From JAKFWF01 sp963732635 (GTDB lineage: Bacteria > Pseudomonadota > Alphaproteobacteria > Rhizobiales > Hyphomicrobiaceae), in assembly GCA_963732635.1 (NCBI GenBank), contig CAVTAL010000033.1:463734-527733 (forward strand): a DNA stretch of 64,000 nucleotides. The letters run 5' to 3'. Below are positions 44,489 through 54,249 of this stretch, piece after piece (position 1 is the stretch's first letter; the number at the start of each line of letters is the position of its first letter). The translations under genes were made by a program, and so were the position numbers. The notes beneath the pieces were generated by a model. It ran no database searches and had not been told where the DNA came from. It saw only the letters and a program-made list of their open reading frames with translations.

Positions 44489-45354
44489 AACCCTGCCCGC
44501 CGCCCGATCCCGCCCCGAAGCGCCCGTCGCGGGTGACGCTGCCGCCAGGCACGATCGACACGCACGGCCACATCTTCGGGCCGAACTATCCGTGGAACCC
44601 GAAGCGCGGCTACACGCCGCCCGATGCATTGCCGGAAGCCTATGAAGCACTGCACAAGGCGCTCGGCGTATCGCGCGGCGTGCTGACCCAGCCCAGCGTC
44701 TACGGCACCGACAACCGCTGCATGCTCGACTACGTGTCGAAGAACTTGCGCATCGCATGCGCGCGGTAATCGCGGTTGATCCCGACGTTACCGACAAGAT
44801 GCTGGCTGACTTCCATGCCCAAGGCGCACGCGGCATCCGCGTCAACATCGCCGATCCCGGCGGCAACCCGTTCGCGTCGTTCGCCGAAATCACCGCGCTC
44901 GCCCATCGCCTGAAGCCACTCGGCTGGCACATTGAGTTCCTCGCCCACGTGCACGACCTCGACGACTGGATGGCCGACATCCGCAAGCTGCCGGTCGACA
45001 TCTCGATCGGCCATTTCGGCTACATGCCGGCGCGGCTTGGGCGTGTTACACCCGAAATATCAGGCGTTCCTCGATTACTTCGCCGACGGCCAGTGCTGGG
45101 TGAAACTGACCGCGCCCTATCGCATCACCGCGCACAAAGTAACGCCCTACGCCGACGTGACTCCGTTCGCGCACGCGCTGACCGCCCGCCGCCCCGACCG
45201 CATCGTCTGGGGCACCGACTGGCCGCACCCGATTTGCCCAATCCCCATGCCGAACGACGGCGACCTCACCGACCACTTGGCCGACTGGTTGCCGGATGAA
45301 GCGGTGCGCAGGCAGGTGCTGGTGGAAAATGCGGAGCGGCTGTTCGAGTGGTGA
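44485..45354 (+). pseudogene. Amidohydrolase family 2 (LigI/PDC hydrolase-like), two frameshifts
   Basis: TIM-barrel hydrolase of the amidohydrolase_2 group, about 290 residues when repaired. It starts at GTG 44485, overlapping the dehydrogenase stop. The N-terminus has GTIDTHGHIFGPNYPW (metal-site HxH). The frame is lost near 44751-44757 (one base missing) and lost again near 45037-45041 (one base too many in TT or GGG). Between them runs MRAVIAVDPDVTDKMLADFHAQGARGIRVNIADPGG, and after them LGVLHPKYQAFLDYFADGQCWVKLTAPYRI and RIVWGTDWPHPICP. The family hydrolyses lactones or decarboxylates ring acids. All motifs are present across the three frames, so error is likely. Confidence 0.82.
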
Positions 45355-45383
45355 GATGCGTCAATTGAGTCAGGGTGAATATC

Positions 45384-45883
45384 ATGTCCTACGTGATGGT
45401 CGACGTAGAAGCCGACGGACCCATTCCCGGCGACTACAGTATGATTGCTATCGGCGCGATCATCGTTGAGCCGAGCCTCGATCAAGCTTATCTGCGGCGC
45501 CTCAAGCCGATCCGAAATGCTGGAAGCCGGAGGCCCTTGCTGTCAGCGGCTACTCTCGCGAGGCAACCTTGGGCTTCGATGAGCCAAGCACGGTCATGAA
45601 CGCATTTTCCGGTTGGCTCGCCGCGCACGTCGTCGGCAGGCCCAAGTTCATAAGCGACAACAATGGTTTCGATTGGCAATTCGTCAACTGGTACTTCTGG
45701 CACTTCACAGGAGCGAACCCGATCGGCCATTCAAGCACCAATCTCGGCTCCCTGTACAAAGGACTTGTCAAGGATGCCACGAAGAATTTCAAACACTTGC
45801 GCGTTACCCGCCATACGCACAATCCCGTCGACGATGCACGCGGCAATGCGGAAGCGTTATTGGCAATTCGAGAAATGGGCTGA
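45384..45883 (+). pseudogene. DEDD-type 3'-5' exonuclease-like protein, one frameshift
   Basis: Exonuclease of the RNase T/DEDDh type, about 166 residues when repaired. It starts MSYVMVDVEADGPIPGDYSMIAIGAIIVE (DxE motif), loses frame near 45512 where one C seems missing (ATC CCG AAA), and continues as WKPEALAVSGYSREATLGFDEPS, then SDNNGFDWQFVNWYF (second Asp) and HTHNPVDDARGNAEALLAI (His and Asp). All four acidic/His positions are visible. It likely trims or degrades nucleic acid. It lies between the catabolic operon and the TRAP genes but has no obvious link to them. Confidence 0.78.
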
Positions 45884-46145
45884 AACTAAAATTATAGCTC
45901 TAGCGTCGCACCCTTCTCATTAATTCCGTCCACACCCGCGCTGGCAACGCAGGAATTGTCGTCACTTCCCACATGTGTCAGTCCACCCCCGAGTTACCGC
46001 ATTCGACGATTGTCAGACAAACATAGCTCGCCCCTCATATCGTGCATGGCGCCCAGCGACTCCCTCCTATAGTCTTGACCCCAAGTGCGCCGGCGAAACG
46101 CGACAGAGCGCATCCGAAAACGAATTTAAACGGAGGAAACCTCGC

Positions 46146-47183
46146 ATGACCACGCGCAAGACCGGCGCCGCCAAATCCACGAACCTCACCCGTCGCACCA
46201 TCCTCGCCGGCTCGGCCGGCATGGCGGCTATCCTCGCCAGCGGCCGGGCGCCGATCTTCGCACAAGCCGCGCCCAAGAAGCTCGTCTTTGCCCACATCAA
46301 CGCCGTGCCGGAATCGGCTGCGGTCGCCTTCACCTGGATGGCAAAGGAAGTCGGCGAGCGTTCCAAGGGCGCGCTCAGCATGGAGTTCTTCGGCAAGACA
46401 CTGATCCCGCAGGAACTTGAGATCATGAATGCGGTGAAGTCGGGCAACATCGCCATGGGCAGCCCGGCCGGAGCCGCCGCCACCGTGTTCCCGGAAATGG
46501 GCGCGCTGCTGGTGCCCTATCTCGTCAAGGACTACAAATCGGCCTACGCCATGCTGAACGGCAAGATCGGCGACGACTTGGATACGATCATCCAGGACAA
46601 ATACAAGCTAAAGACCATGTGCTGGTTCGACTATGGCTTCCGCCACTTCTGGACAGCCAAGGCGCCCATCGTCGAGCCCAAGGACCTGCGCGGCAAGAAG
46701 ATCCGCGTGCAGCAGGCCAAGGTGTTCGGCGACACCATCAGTGGTCTTGGCGGCAATGCAGTGCCAATGGCCTGGGGTGAAGTGGTCGCCGCCGCCAAGC
46801 AGGGCGTGATCGACGGCGGCGACCTGCCGATCGTCAACTTCGAGGCGCTGAAGATCTACGAAGTTTCGAAGTTCTGCTCGATGACGTTCCACAACTACGG
46901 CCCGAGCAACGCGGTGATGAACTTGCAGATCTGGAACGATCTGTCGCCAGAGCACAAGAAGCTGATGCTCGATCTTTCCCGCGAAGCACAGGTCAAGATC
47001 CGCGAGATGACCGAGAGCGTCGACAACTTCGCCAAGGCCAAGGCCCTGCTTGAGCCGCGCGGCATGACCGTCGTCGAAGCCAAGGTCGACCTGTTCCGCG
47101 ACGTCGCCAAAGCCAAGATCTGGCCGAACTACAAGGCGCAATACGGCGCGCTGTGGGACAAGATCGAGAACTTCAAGGCTTGA
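46146..47183 (+). CDS. TRAP transporter substrate-binding protein, Tat-exported
   Basis: Periplasmic DctP-type solute receptor (345 residues). The N-terminus carries a twin-arginine signal (LTRRTILAGSAGMAAILASG, cleaved after FAQA), followed by KLVFAHINAVPESAAVAFTWMAKEVGERSKGALSMEFF, PKDLRGKKIRVQQAKVF with the conserved Arg that binds carboxylates, and GVIDGGDLPIVNFEALKIYEVSKF. Start 46146 is preceded by GGAGGAAAC. The two permease genes follow after about 440 bases of repeats. It may bring in the same class of acids as the neighbouring pathway uses; that is inference. Confidence 0.94.
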   Translation: MTTRKTGAAKSTNLTRRTILAGSAGMAAILASGRAPIFAQAAPKKLVFAHINAVPESAAVAFTWMAKEVGERSKGALSMEFFGKTLIPQELEIMNAVKSGNIAMGSPAGAAATVFPEMGALLVPYLVKDYKSAYAMLNGKIGDDLDTIIQDKYKLKTMCWFDYGFRHFWTAKAPIVEPKDLRGKKIRVQQAKVFGDTISGLGGNAVPMAWGEVVAAAKQGVIDGGDLPIVNFEALKIYEVSKFCSMTFHNYGPSNAVMNLQIWNDLSPEHKKLMLDLSREAQVKIREMTESVDNFAKAKALLEPRGMTVVEAKVDLFRDVAKAKIWPNYKAQYGALWDKIENFKA

Positions 47184-47200
47184 GGGCTGGCGGTGTTGTC

Positions 47201-47303
47201 GTAGGTTGGGTTAGACCGGCGAACTTGCCGGTCGCAACCCAACAACTCGTTCCCCCCGCAAAGCGTTGGGTTACGCGCCAAACGGGGCGCTAACCCAACC
47301 TAC
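47201..47303. repeat. Palindromic element with GTAGGTTGGGTTA ends
   Basis: A 13-base terminal inverted repeat, GTAGGTTGGGTTA at 47201-47213 and its complement at 47291-47303. Inside are two hairpins: GTTGGGTT...AACCCAAC around ACCGGC/GCCGGT (47215-47232), and GTTGGGTTA...TAACCCAAC around GCGCC/GGCGC. The element sits between the TRAP receptor and permease genes. Similar GTTGGGTTA units are widespread as small non-coding repeats in many bacteria. Confidence 0.92.
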
Positions 47304-47619
47304 GGTTCCAAGGTTCGCCGACACGCCTCACGCCTCCCTGACGCCGGTTGAAACCAGGCGCCACACCCTCCTCCCGCGTCCCCGGAATTCGGTGCGCACC
47401 TGCACTGCGCGACGAATGTCCGGGGTCTTTGCCTGCCGCCAAAGGGCGCGCGCTCGCCCAACCTTGACAGGTAAAGATCCCGGACAGCCGCGCCCGAAAC
47501 ACCGCTGCCGCACGCTTCTTTCTCGCGCGGCTTCCGGGAACGCGGGAGGAGGGGTTCGGTGGCTCTCAATGAACGATTGCTTGTGCTGCAGGTTTCGATC
47601 CCATTCGCCAAGGCCGCCC
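47304..47619. other. Intergenic stretch upstream of TRAP permeases, no supported gene
   Basis: About 315 bases of GC-rich sequence. Reading frames on both strands are open in places, but the peptides are Arg/Pro/Gly-rich and have no start site or family resemblance. Short imperfect palindromes occur (CCGGGGTC/GATCCCGG near 47421-47478). It separates the binding protein from its permeases, which is unusual for a TRAP operon, and may be an inserted repeat. Confidence 0.5.
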
Positions 47620-48117
47620 ATGAAAACACTTGAACGCATTCCGCAGATCGTCGTCACCGCGCTGATCACGCTCGCCATCGTCAACCTGCTGATCGGCGTG
47701 TTCTTGCGCTACGTCGTCGGCGGCTTCACGAACTACATGGACTGGGACCCGGTGCCGTTCACCTGGGTCGAAGAAGTCGGCGAGATGGCACTCGCCTGGC
47801 TGACGTTGGTTGGCGCCGCCATTGGCATTCGCAGCCGCTCGCATTTCACGCTGTATCTGATCACCCCGCATCTCGGTGAGGGCATGAAGCGTGCAATCGA
47901 CATCTTCAATCACCTGCTGATCGCCGGCATTGGACTACTTGCCGCCTGGCACGCGGTGACCTTGTGCAAGCTCAACTGGTCGCTATTGACGCCTGGCCTC
48001 GAGATCAGCCTGGCATTTCTCTATGCCTCGGCCGTCGTCGGCGGCATTTTAATCGCAGTCTACGCCGTCTCCATGATCTTCGCGCCGCCGGCGCGCGATC
48101 CCAACGCCCTTCACTGA
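47620..48117 (+). CDS. TRAP transporter small permease (DctQ-like)
   Basis: Small membrane subunit (165 residues) with four membrane segments: IPQIVVTALITLAIVNLLIGVFLRYVVG, VEEVGEMALAWLTLVGAAIGIRSRSHF (the conserved W..E...R..HF pattern of DctQ), LLIAGIGLLAAWHAV and LAFLYASAVVGGILIAVYAV. Start ATG 47620 begins the first helix properly; an upstream frame through the repeats is not credible. It is followed after 11 bases by the large permease. Confidence 0.94.
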   Translation: MKTLERIPQIVVTALITLAIVNLLIGVFLRYVVGGFTNYMDWDPVPFTWVEEVGEMALAWLTLVGAAIGIRSRSHFTLYLITPHLGEGMKRAIDIFNHLLIAGIGLLAAWHAVTLCKLNWSLLTPGLEISLAFLYASAVVGGILIAVYAVSMIFAPPARDPNALH

Positions 48118-48128
48118 GGATCGAGCCG

Positions 48129-49412
48129 ATGCTTCTCTTGGCCGTCGCCGTCGTCTTTGTCTTCATGATCCTACTGTCGATGCCGATCGTGTTTTCGCTT
48201 GGCGTCGCCGGCGTCGCCGGGCTGTGGCTCGGCGGCTACCCGATGCAGCAACTGCCGTCGGCACTGGTATCGGGATCGCAAAGCTGGGTGCTGCTCGCCA
48301 TCCCAGCCTTCGTGTTCGCCGGCGGTCTGATGGAGCGCTGCGGCATGAGCCATGCGCTCGTCGAGCTGGCCCGCGCCATGGTCGGCTGGGTCAAGGGCGG
48401 CCTCGGCATGTCGGTGATCGTGGTCGCCTACTTCTTCTCCGACATCTGCGGATCGAAGATGGCGGAAGTCTCGGCGCTCGGGTCATCTCTCATGCCGCCA
48501 TTGACCAAGGCCGGCTACAAGAAGGCTGACAGCGCTTCGATGATCGCGGCCGGTACCGCGATGGGCATGCTGGTGCCACCGGCAATCTTCATGATCGTCA
48601 TCGCCCAGGTGACGAACACGTCCGCCGTAACGCTGTTCCTGGCCGGCTTCGTGCCCGCGTTCGTGATCATGATCTGCCTGATGGTGCTCGTGTACTTGCG
48701 CGCCCGCAAGTACGACTGGCCGGTCGACGCCAAACCTGACTTGAAGCGCCTGGGCAAAGCCGCCAAGGAAGCAGCCGTGCCGCTGGTGGTGCCGATCGTC
48801 ATTCTCGGCGGCTTCTTTTTCGGCATCATCACCGCGACTGAAGCCGGCGCGGTGGTGGCGGCCTACGCGTTCCTCGCCGCCAAACTCTACTACAAGAACG
48901 TGTCGTGGCCCGAGATGGGCCGCATCGCCTACGACAGCGCGATCCTGACGGCGGCGGTTGTGTTCCTGCTCGCGGTTGCCTCGATCTTCCAGTACCTGAT
49001 GGGCGTGCAGGGTGTACCGAAGATGCTCGGTGAAATGTTGTCGCCGCTGAAGAACCACCCATGGGCGTTCCTGTTCGTCACCGCCTTCATCTCGATGTTG
49101 TTTGGCATGATCCTCGAGGGGCTTCCCGCAGCCGTGGTGCTGATCCCGGTGGTGTTCCCGATCGCCGAGGAAATGGGCATCGATCCAATCCACTTCAACA
49201 TCGTGATGACTGCGGCGGTCGGCATCGGCCTGTTCCTGCCACCAATGGGGGTAGGGCTGCTGATGGCGCTCAAATTCGCCAACATCTCGGTCAGCGAACA
49301 TTTCCCGACCTACCTGCCCTATATCGTCGCCCTGCTCATTGGACTTTCGATCATCATCTGCATTCCGGAAATTAGCCTGACCCTGCCGCGCTTGGCCGGG
49401 TTGATCAAATAG
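48129..49412 (+). CDS. TRAP transporter large permease (DctM-like)
   Basis: Large membrane subunit (427 residues), complete, with about twelve hydrophobic segments. Hallmarks: SWVLLAIPAFVFAGGLMERCGMSHALVELARAMVGWVKGGLGMSVIV, CGSKMAEVSALGSSLMPPLTKAGY, SMIAAGTAMGMLVPPAIFMIV, FFGIITATEAGAVVAAYAF and GIGLFLPPMGVGLLM. Start 48129 with GAGGA 9 bases upstream. Its last 8 bases overlap the convergent glycosyltransferase gene. Substrate unknown. Confidence 0.96.
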   Translation: MLLLAVAVVFVFMILLSMPIVFSLGVAGVAGLWLGGYPMQQLPSALVSGSQSWVLLAIPAFVFAGGLMERCGMSHALVELARAMVGWVKGGLGMSVIVVAYFFSDICGSKMAEVSALGSSLMPPLTKAGYKKADSASMIAAGTAMGMLVPPAIFMIVIAQVTNTSAVTLFLAGFVPAFVIMICLMVLVYLRARKYDWPVDAKPDLKRLGKAAKEAAVPLVVPIVILGGFFFGIITATEAGAVVAAYAFLAAKLYYKNVSWPEMGRIAYDSAILTAAVVFLLAVASIFQYLMGVQGVPKMLGEMLSPLKNHPWAFLFVTAFISMLFGMILEGLPAAVVLIPVVFPIAEEMGIDPIHFNIVMTAAVGIGLFLPPMGVGLLMALKFANISVSEHFPTYLPYIVALLIGLSIIICIPEISLTLPRLAGLIK

Positions 49413-50532
49413 CACCGCTGCCGACAAGCTCTGCGTACAGCGCCTCGTAATTTTGCACCGTGGCGCCAAGGCCGTGCCGCTCTGCGATCGCGCGGTTGCG
49501 CGCGCCGACGCCGGTTGGTGCGGTTCGCTCAGTGATCGCGGCTGATAGCGCCGCAGCGCAGCCGGCCGCATCGCCGGGCGCGAACAGGAAGCGTTGATCA
49601 AGCCCGATTGAGACCAGTTCGCCGACGCGGCTGGCGCAGATGACGGCGCCGCTAGCCGCCGCCTCAAATATCGTCACCGGCGAGGCTTCGGCGAACGAGG
49701 GCAGCACGACGACATCGGCGGCGGCGTAGACCGTTTCGATGCTCTGAATTGGTCCGCTGACTTCGCAGCGATCGGCAAGACCTGCATTTTCGATCGCAGC
49801 TCTCAGGTCCAGCGAGGTATCGCAGCCGAGGCCCGCAAAGATCAATTTGATCCGGCTGCGCGCGGGATGGCGCGCCACCACATCAATCAGGAACCTGTGT
49901 CCCTTGACCGGGTCGTAGCGTCCGACCAGAGCAATCCGAACAGGTGCATCGGGTGATAGCGGTCGTTCCGGCTTCAGACTGAACCGGTCGAGATCGACGC
50001 CGTTGGCGATCACTTGGCCGCGCCGTGGATCATAGCCCGCGGCCTCGTGCGCTTCGCGAACGGTCTGCGAGACGTACACGATGCGGTCGGGAATGCGGCT
50101 TGAGGCCTTGGCGCAAATCGCACTCACCAGCCGGGTGGTGCGCTTCTCGTTGGTCAATCCGGCATTGTGGATCGACCAGACCACCTTGTGGCCACGCCGC
50201 ACCAAAATGGTCATAAAGTTGGCGTGATACATCCAGCCATGGACGATATCCGGACGCTGCCGGGCAATCGACGCATTCAACTCCAAAGCCATCCGCAAAC
50301 TTGGCCGCCCGCGCGCGCCGGTGCCGGAAGTGACCCGTGCCGGGTCGAGACCGAAGAAGTTATCGGCTGGCATCAGTGTATGAACATGATGCTGGACGCG
50401 ACCATCGCCGCAGCGCACCAAGTTCGCGAGCATGGCTTCGGCGCCACCCTGTTTCAGCCAGGGAATGACGTGCAGCACCTTGGTGAGGCGCGGCATGGCC
50501 ACGTCCAGCGCACCTTTTTCGCACTTCATCAC
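49405..50532 (-). CDS. Family 4 glycosyltransferase
   Basis: GT-B fold glycosyltransferase (375 residues) that transfers a sugar from a nucleotide donor to a polysaccharide or lipid acceptor at the inner face of the membrane. N-domain: KVLHVIPWLKQGGAEAMLANLVRC and PDIVHGWMYHANFM. C-domain: RIALVGRYDPVKGHRFLIDVVA, VSGPIQSIETVYAAADVVVLPSFAEASPVTIFEAAASGAVICASRVGEL with the EASP..IFEA donor-site motif. The ATG-ATG at 50532 has GCGGAAG upstream; ATG 50496 (MPRLTKVLH) is the alternative. No other polysaccharide genes adjoin it, so its product is unknown. Confidence 0.92.
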   Translation of the reverse strand: MMKCEKGALDVAMPRLTKVLHVIPWLKQGGAEAMLANLVRCGDGRVQHHVHTLMPADNFFGLDPARVTSGTGARGRPSLRMALELNASIARQRPDIVHGWMYHANFMTILVRRGHKVVWSIHNAGLTNEKRTTRLVSAICAKASSRIPDRIVYVSQTVREAHEAAGYDPRRGQVIANGVDLDRFSLKPERPLSPDAPVRIALVGRYDPVKGHRFLIDVVARHPARSRIKLIFAGLGCDTSLDLRAAIENAGLADRCEVSGPIQSIETVYAAADVVVLPSFAEASPVTIFEAAASGAVICASRVGELVSIGLDQRFLFAPGDAAGCAAALSAAITERTAPTGVGARNRAIAERHGLGATVQNYEALYAELVGSGAI

Positions 50533-50636
50533 TGCTTCCGCCCGCTCGCATGGCCGATCCAGCCATCCCGGGCGATAGCGCAGACGCCAGCGTTCGACAA
50601 GCGTCGGACGGTATCACCGGCCTAAGGCGACCGTCG

Positions 50637-53600
50637 TCAGAACACGAAGTCAGTGTCGACGAAGCCGCCAGCCACGTTGTTCGCCACCACGATCAGATCC
50701 GTGCCGGCGCCGATACGGATGTAGGCGTGCGACCCCGAAGGATCGTTGGTGATGCTGAGCGTGGCAAAGTTGGTGCCGAAGGATGACAAGTCGATCTTGT
50801 CCTCGCCGTGAACGAAGTCGAACACGAAATCGGTGCCCCAACCGGCGCCAAACACCGCCCGATCGAGCGCGCCATCGGTACCGCCGCCACTGTTCATATA
50901 AATAACGTCGATGCCGGCGCCACCGGTCATCACGTCGGCACCGGTGCCGCCGACCAATACGTCACCGCCGTTATTACCGGTAATGGTGTCAGTGCCCGCC
51001 TCGCCCCACAGAAAATCGTTGCCTGAGCCGCCGGTGATGATGTCGGTGCCGCCGCTGGCGTAGGCCGTCATGTCGACGGTAAGGCCCGGCGCCGTTCAGC
51101 GTATCGTTGCCGCCAGCGAAGTCGGCGATGAATCTCGAACTGCTGCTCGGCTGCCATGTTGAGGGTAGCATGCCCGGGCCCGTTGTGATGTAGAGCCGCA
51201 TCGATGCCGGTGCCGCCGTCGATCAGTGGTATCGTTGGCTGTCGACGTAGAGCCGGTCGTAGCCGTCCCCGCCGGACAGGCTGTCGCTGCCGAGGCCACC
51301 AGACGAGCATGTCGTCGCCGCCGCCGCCCGAGACGACGTCATCGCCGCCGCCGGCCCACAACATGTTGCCTGGAGCTGCCGCGTGATGATATCGATGCCG
51401 CCGCTGGCAAACACCTCAACGCCCACCGATTTGTGACGCCGCGTTGATGTTGTCGTCGCCGAAGCCGGCCAGCATCCACTCGATGCTGGTGGCGCCAAGA
51501 TCGATCGACCAGATGAAAGAGTTGACTGCTGTAAGGAAATCGAAGCCAGAGCCGCCGTTGATGACATCTGTGAACTCGCGTATGATGGTATCGTTGCCGG
51601 CGCCGCCATCGAGTGATGTCGCTCTCCTGGGCGAAGATGTCCGCAGTTGCCGACCAACGTGTCGGCATCGTCACCGCCGAGCAAGGTGTCGTTGCCAGCG
51701 CCGGCGAACAACACGTCGGCACCACCGTTGCCGGTGAACACGTTGTCATTGGCGTCGCCGTTGAGGCTGTCTCCCCCGGCACCGCCGATGACATTCTCGA
51801 TTGAGATCAGCGTGTCTGAGCCAACGTCGGCACCACTGGCCGAACCGGCCGCCATCACTAGTGTGACAGCCTGCAATGCACCGGAGTAATCCGCCGTATC
51901 AAGCCCATCGCCGCCGTCGAGGAGGTCATTGCCGATGCCACCGACAAGCCGGTCGGCGCCGCCATTGCCTTGCAGTGTGTCGTCGTAGGTCGTGAGCTCG
52001 CCCGCGACGGATATGTTGAGTTCATAGGTCGCACCATTTGCCACCGGCGAGATGACGCCGCCCGGATAATTGCCGGTGTAGGTGAAAACGGCAATCTTCC
52101 ACAGCCCGGTCATGTAGAGGCCGGGCGACATATATCCGTCGGTATAGGTTGTGCTGCCACCGGCACCCGCCGTCGTATCCGAGCCGGTGCTGGACCACGC
52201 TTCATTACCATTCGGATCGTAAAGTTTGAGCGCCGTGAAAATCGGCGTGCCGTTGAAATTGTTCGAAGTGCCGAAGCCGAAGTCGATGTCGGCGATAATG
52301 TTGGCATTGTTATTGTTGATCTGCACCGCGTAGTAATCGATCACACCGCCACCGGTCGCGAGCACGGTAACGTGCGGCAAGATGGTCGGCGCCTCGACGT
52401 TCGGATTGGCCGTCAGCGTGAAGCTGTTCGATACGTCGAACGCGGTTGCGAGCGAGCCGTTGGCCGAACCGGAATGGGCGAGCGTGCCTACACCCAGACT
52501 GATGCCGCTGTTGACCGCGACATCGCCGAACTGTGAATCACCATAGAGATCGTCGTTGCCGGCGCCGCCATTAATGACGTCGCTGCCGCCCTTGCCTTCG
52601 ATCATGCTGCTCGACGCGCTGCCGGCGTTTATGACGTTATTTCCGGCATTGCCGACGAGCGAGAGCGCGACATTGCCGGTGTAGTTGAAGTTTTCGATAT
52701 AATTGCCAATGACGGAATTCGCCTGGTTCGAATTCACCGTATCGACGCCGCCCACGGGATCGAATTCGTTGACCTGATCGCCAGCGTCGTCGACGAAGTA
52801 CGTGTCGTCGCCGTCACCGCCGTACATCTGGTCGGCATCGGCGCCGCCGTCGATTATGTCATTGCCGTTGTTGCCGTAGAGGATGTTGACGTTGCCATCG
52901 CCGGTCAACGTGTCGGCGAGATCCGAACCGTCGATGTTTTCAATATTGAGCAGTGTGTCGACACCCTGGCCAATGGTATCTTGCGCACCGACTATCGACA
53001 GGTTGACGGTGACGCCGGTGGTGATGGCGCCGGTTTGGGCATCATAGTCGTAGTAATCGGCGGTATCGTTGTCGGCGCCGCCATCCATGATATCGTTGCC
53101 GAGCCCACCATTGAGGTAGTCGTCGCCCGCAAGCCCATACAGATGGTCGTTGCCTGCCTTACCCGACAGATTGTCCCAGTTCCCATTGCCGGTCAGCGTA
53201 TCGTCGAAGCTAGAGCCGCTGATCCCGCCAAAATTCCCAGTCAGCGTATCGTTGCCGGCGCCACCCGTGGCGGTTCCCGCCGTCAGGCTGACGATCACAG
53301 CGGCGGTCGCGGTATTGTAGTCGAGACTGGTGCCACCGAAGTTTGATAGTGCGCCACCATTCAGGTTGTCATTGCCGGCGCCGCCGTCGGTGCTGACGAA
53401 GTAACTCGTGCTAACCTGTGTGATGACATTATCACCCTGCACCAAGATTGAATAAAACGCCTCGTCGTTGCCGAACGAACTCGACACGGTGGCCAGCGAT
53501 GCCGGCAACCCAGTCGCCGTGTGCAAGGTCGTCAGCCCATTGGCCGACACGTGCGTCATTGACGTCACCGTACCCGCATCGGTGTTGGTATCGAAGCCGC

Positions 53601-54003
53601 TGCCAGCGATCAGCACCTTGGTGCCGTCGAGCATGACGAGCGTGATCAACGTCGGCGTGAAGGTGAAACCACTGTCGCTATTCGGGAACTGCAGCCCCCA
53701 GGTCGACGTTTGCGCCCGCAGATCGTAGGCGGCGTGAGCGAAAGCGAAGTAGGTCGACGCGGTAAGTCCACCGGTCATCGTCACGGTCTGCACCGTGTCC
53801 GTGCCGCCATTGGTGACGACCAGCGACATCGAGGTAATGGTGCCGCCGTTGAGAATGCCGCTGACCGGGTCGTAGGTGAAGCCGGTGCCGACGATGCGGA
53901 CTTCCGAACCGCCGAACTCGTAGCTGCTCAGCGTGTACAGCGTCGACGTCGACGACAGCGCCGCGTCGAGCGCGTTCATTCTCCAGGCCATGGCATCCCT
54001 CAC
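50637..54003 (-). pseudogene. RTX-type calcium-binding repeat protein, C-terminal third multiply frameshifted
   Basis: Very large RTX protein, about 1,120 residues if repaired. From ATG 54003 the first roughly 785 residues read without a break. They comprise two beta repeats (VRIVGTGFTYDPVSG..GTITSM and VLIAGSGFDTNTD..GTVTSM), then blocks of nonapeptide GGxGxDxLx repeats (GGAGNDTLTG, GNDHLYGLAGDDYLNGGLGNDIMDGG, GGADADQMYGGDGDDTYFVDDAGD) with an intervening non-repeat domain (ATAFDVSNSFTLTANPN ... YMSPGLYMTGLWKIAVF). Between about 51660 and 51060 the frame changes at least eight times while RTX motifs continue in each frame in turn. From 51071 it reads cleanly to the stop, with a normal RTX C-terminus (GEDKIDLSSFGTNF). 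Such proteins are usually secreted by type I systems; none is in the window. Confidence 0.85.
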
Positions 54004-54249
54004 CGAAATTTTGCAGAATAAAAATCGTCATTGCTCGTTGAAATGAAAAATGCACATCCAACGCTCGGTCACAAGCCGCCCACGTCATATTCCAGAGGAT
54101 GAATCCGAATCAATTTAGATTGCGCCATTTGCGCCACTCACCATGAAATTCCAATACCTTAGCCAGTACGCAGACGGCGCCGCTGTTGCCAGCCGCGCCG
54201 TCGAACAATCGGTGATAGTCGTGGTCCGCGCAGCAATCAGCGAGGATTC

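Noticed and set aside
47290..47629. Overlapping small frames in the gap before the TRAP permeases
   Set aside because: Arg/Pro/Gly-rich peptides on both strands without start signals; more likely repeat DNA.
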